Shown piece by piece: positions 45,932 to 46,103 of a DNA stretch of 46,103 bases; position 1 is the first letter of the stretch, and each line of letters begins with the position of its first letter. Position numbers and translations under genes: made by a program. Below the pieces are notes generated by a model that saw only the letters and a list, made by a program, of their open reading frames with translations, was not told the origin of the DNA and did no database searches. Source of the stretch: Basidiobolus meristosporus CBS 931.73 (taxonomy: Eukaryota > Basidiobolomycota > Basidiobolomycetes > Basidiobolales > Basidiobolaceae). The DNA is taken from NCBI GenBank assembly GCA_002104905.1, contig MCFE01000683.1, positions 1 through 46,103 of the forward strand. Direction: 5' to 3'.

Positions 45932-46103
45932 CAGATCAATAATTGATATGGCAAGATCTATGATCCATGATCAAAAATTATCCTATGATTTTTGGGCGGA
46001 ATCAGTTGCCACTGCTGTATACCTTAAAAATAGGAGTTATAACAGAATACTTTGTGATTCTACTCCATTTGAAGCATGGTATGGAAACAGACCAAGAGCA
46101 GAA

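Larger units (their letters stand above)
43808..46103 (+). mobile_element. Ty1/copia retrotransposon copy C, 5' part (runs off the window)
   Basis: Plus-oriented 5' LTR (43808-44156, 349 bp, TG...CA), primer-binding site GGTTATGAGCCC (44157-44168), then gag, protease and integrase up to the window end. Stops and frameshifts break it: TAG at 44362-44364, TAG near 44482, an indel near 44560, and TAG at 45357-45359. It shares the 45357 TAG and the 1-nt deletion near 45652 with copy B, as well as nearly identical gag and protease sequence, so B and C are close relatives. The 3' half is not in the window. Confidence 0.92.

Overview
The window is nuclear DNA of a fungus. Coding regions are broken by short GT-AG introns, mostly about 40-120 nt, often with a ctaac/ctaat branch motif. 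It carries fungal-type CYP51 (ergosterol synthesis), RIT1 (initiator tRNA ribosyl-phosphate transferase), NMD3, the nuclear-encoded complex I 20-kDa subunit and an RFX transcription factor. An apparent U12-type AT-AC intron and ethylene-receptor-like proteins suggest an early-diverging (zygomycete- or chytrid-grade) lineage rather than an ascomycete or basidiomycete. That placement is inference; no species is claimed.

Layout. 1-6.2 kb: repeat-rich DNA with an old, broken Ty1/copia element on the minus strand (about 1850-6077), itself hit by three further LTRs, two or three with visible 5-bp target duplications. 6.9-8.3 kb: START-domain lipid-transfer-like protein (minus) beginning MGCRRS, a possible acylation signal. 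9.7-12.1 kb: RFX transcription factor (plus, 10 exons). 12.9-14.6 kb: NMD3 (plus). 15.1-16.1 kb: complex I NuoB/NDUFS7 (plus). 16.4-18.3 kb: CYP51 (minus, 8 exons), convergent with the complex I gene. 19.5-21.4 kb: RIT1 (plus, 7 exons). 22.2-23.7 kb: intronless intracellular alpha-amylase (plus). 25.5-28.5 kb: two nearly identical proteins, tail to tail, each with an ethylene-binding-type membrane domain plus a GAF domain and no histidine kinase. 29.3-31.3 kb: a possible small membrane protein, a ZRANB2-like RS-rich zinc-finger splicing factor (minus) and a possible small gene just upstream of it. 31.3-36.9 kb: gene-poor, with one or more weak hypothetical ORFs. 36.9-46.1 kb: a nest of Ty1/copia elements of one family, including one complete-length copy (39045-43726) with 349-bp LTRs and the target duplication AATGG.

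The single-copy genes are unrelated housekeeping functions (sterol synthesis, ribosome export, respiration, tRNA modification, splicing, transcription) and show no operon-like logic. The most interesting items are the inverted pair of kinase-less ethylene-receptor-like genes, whose central ~860 bp looks homogenised by gene conversion, and the AT-AC intron that splits the most conserved motif of the RFX DNA-binding domain. The copia family is also informative: two copies share the same nonsense codon and the same 1-nt deletion, so a defective progenitor was being copied. All exon structures were worked out by hand from splice signals, frame continuity and family motifs; no database search was run.
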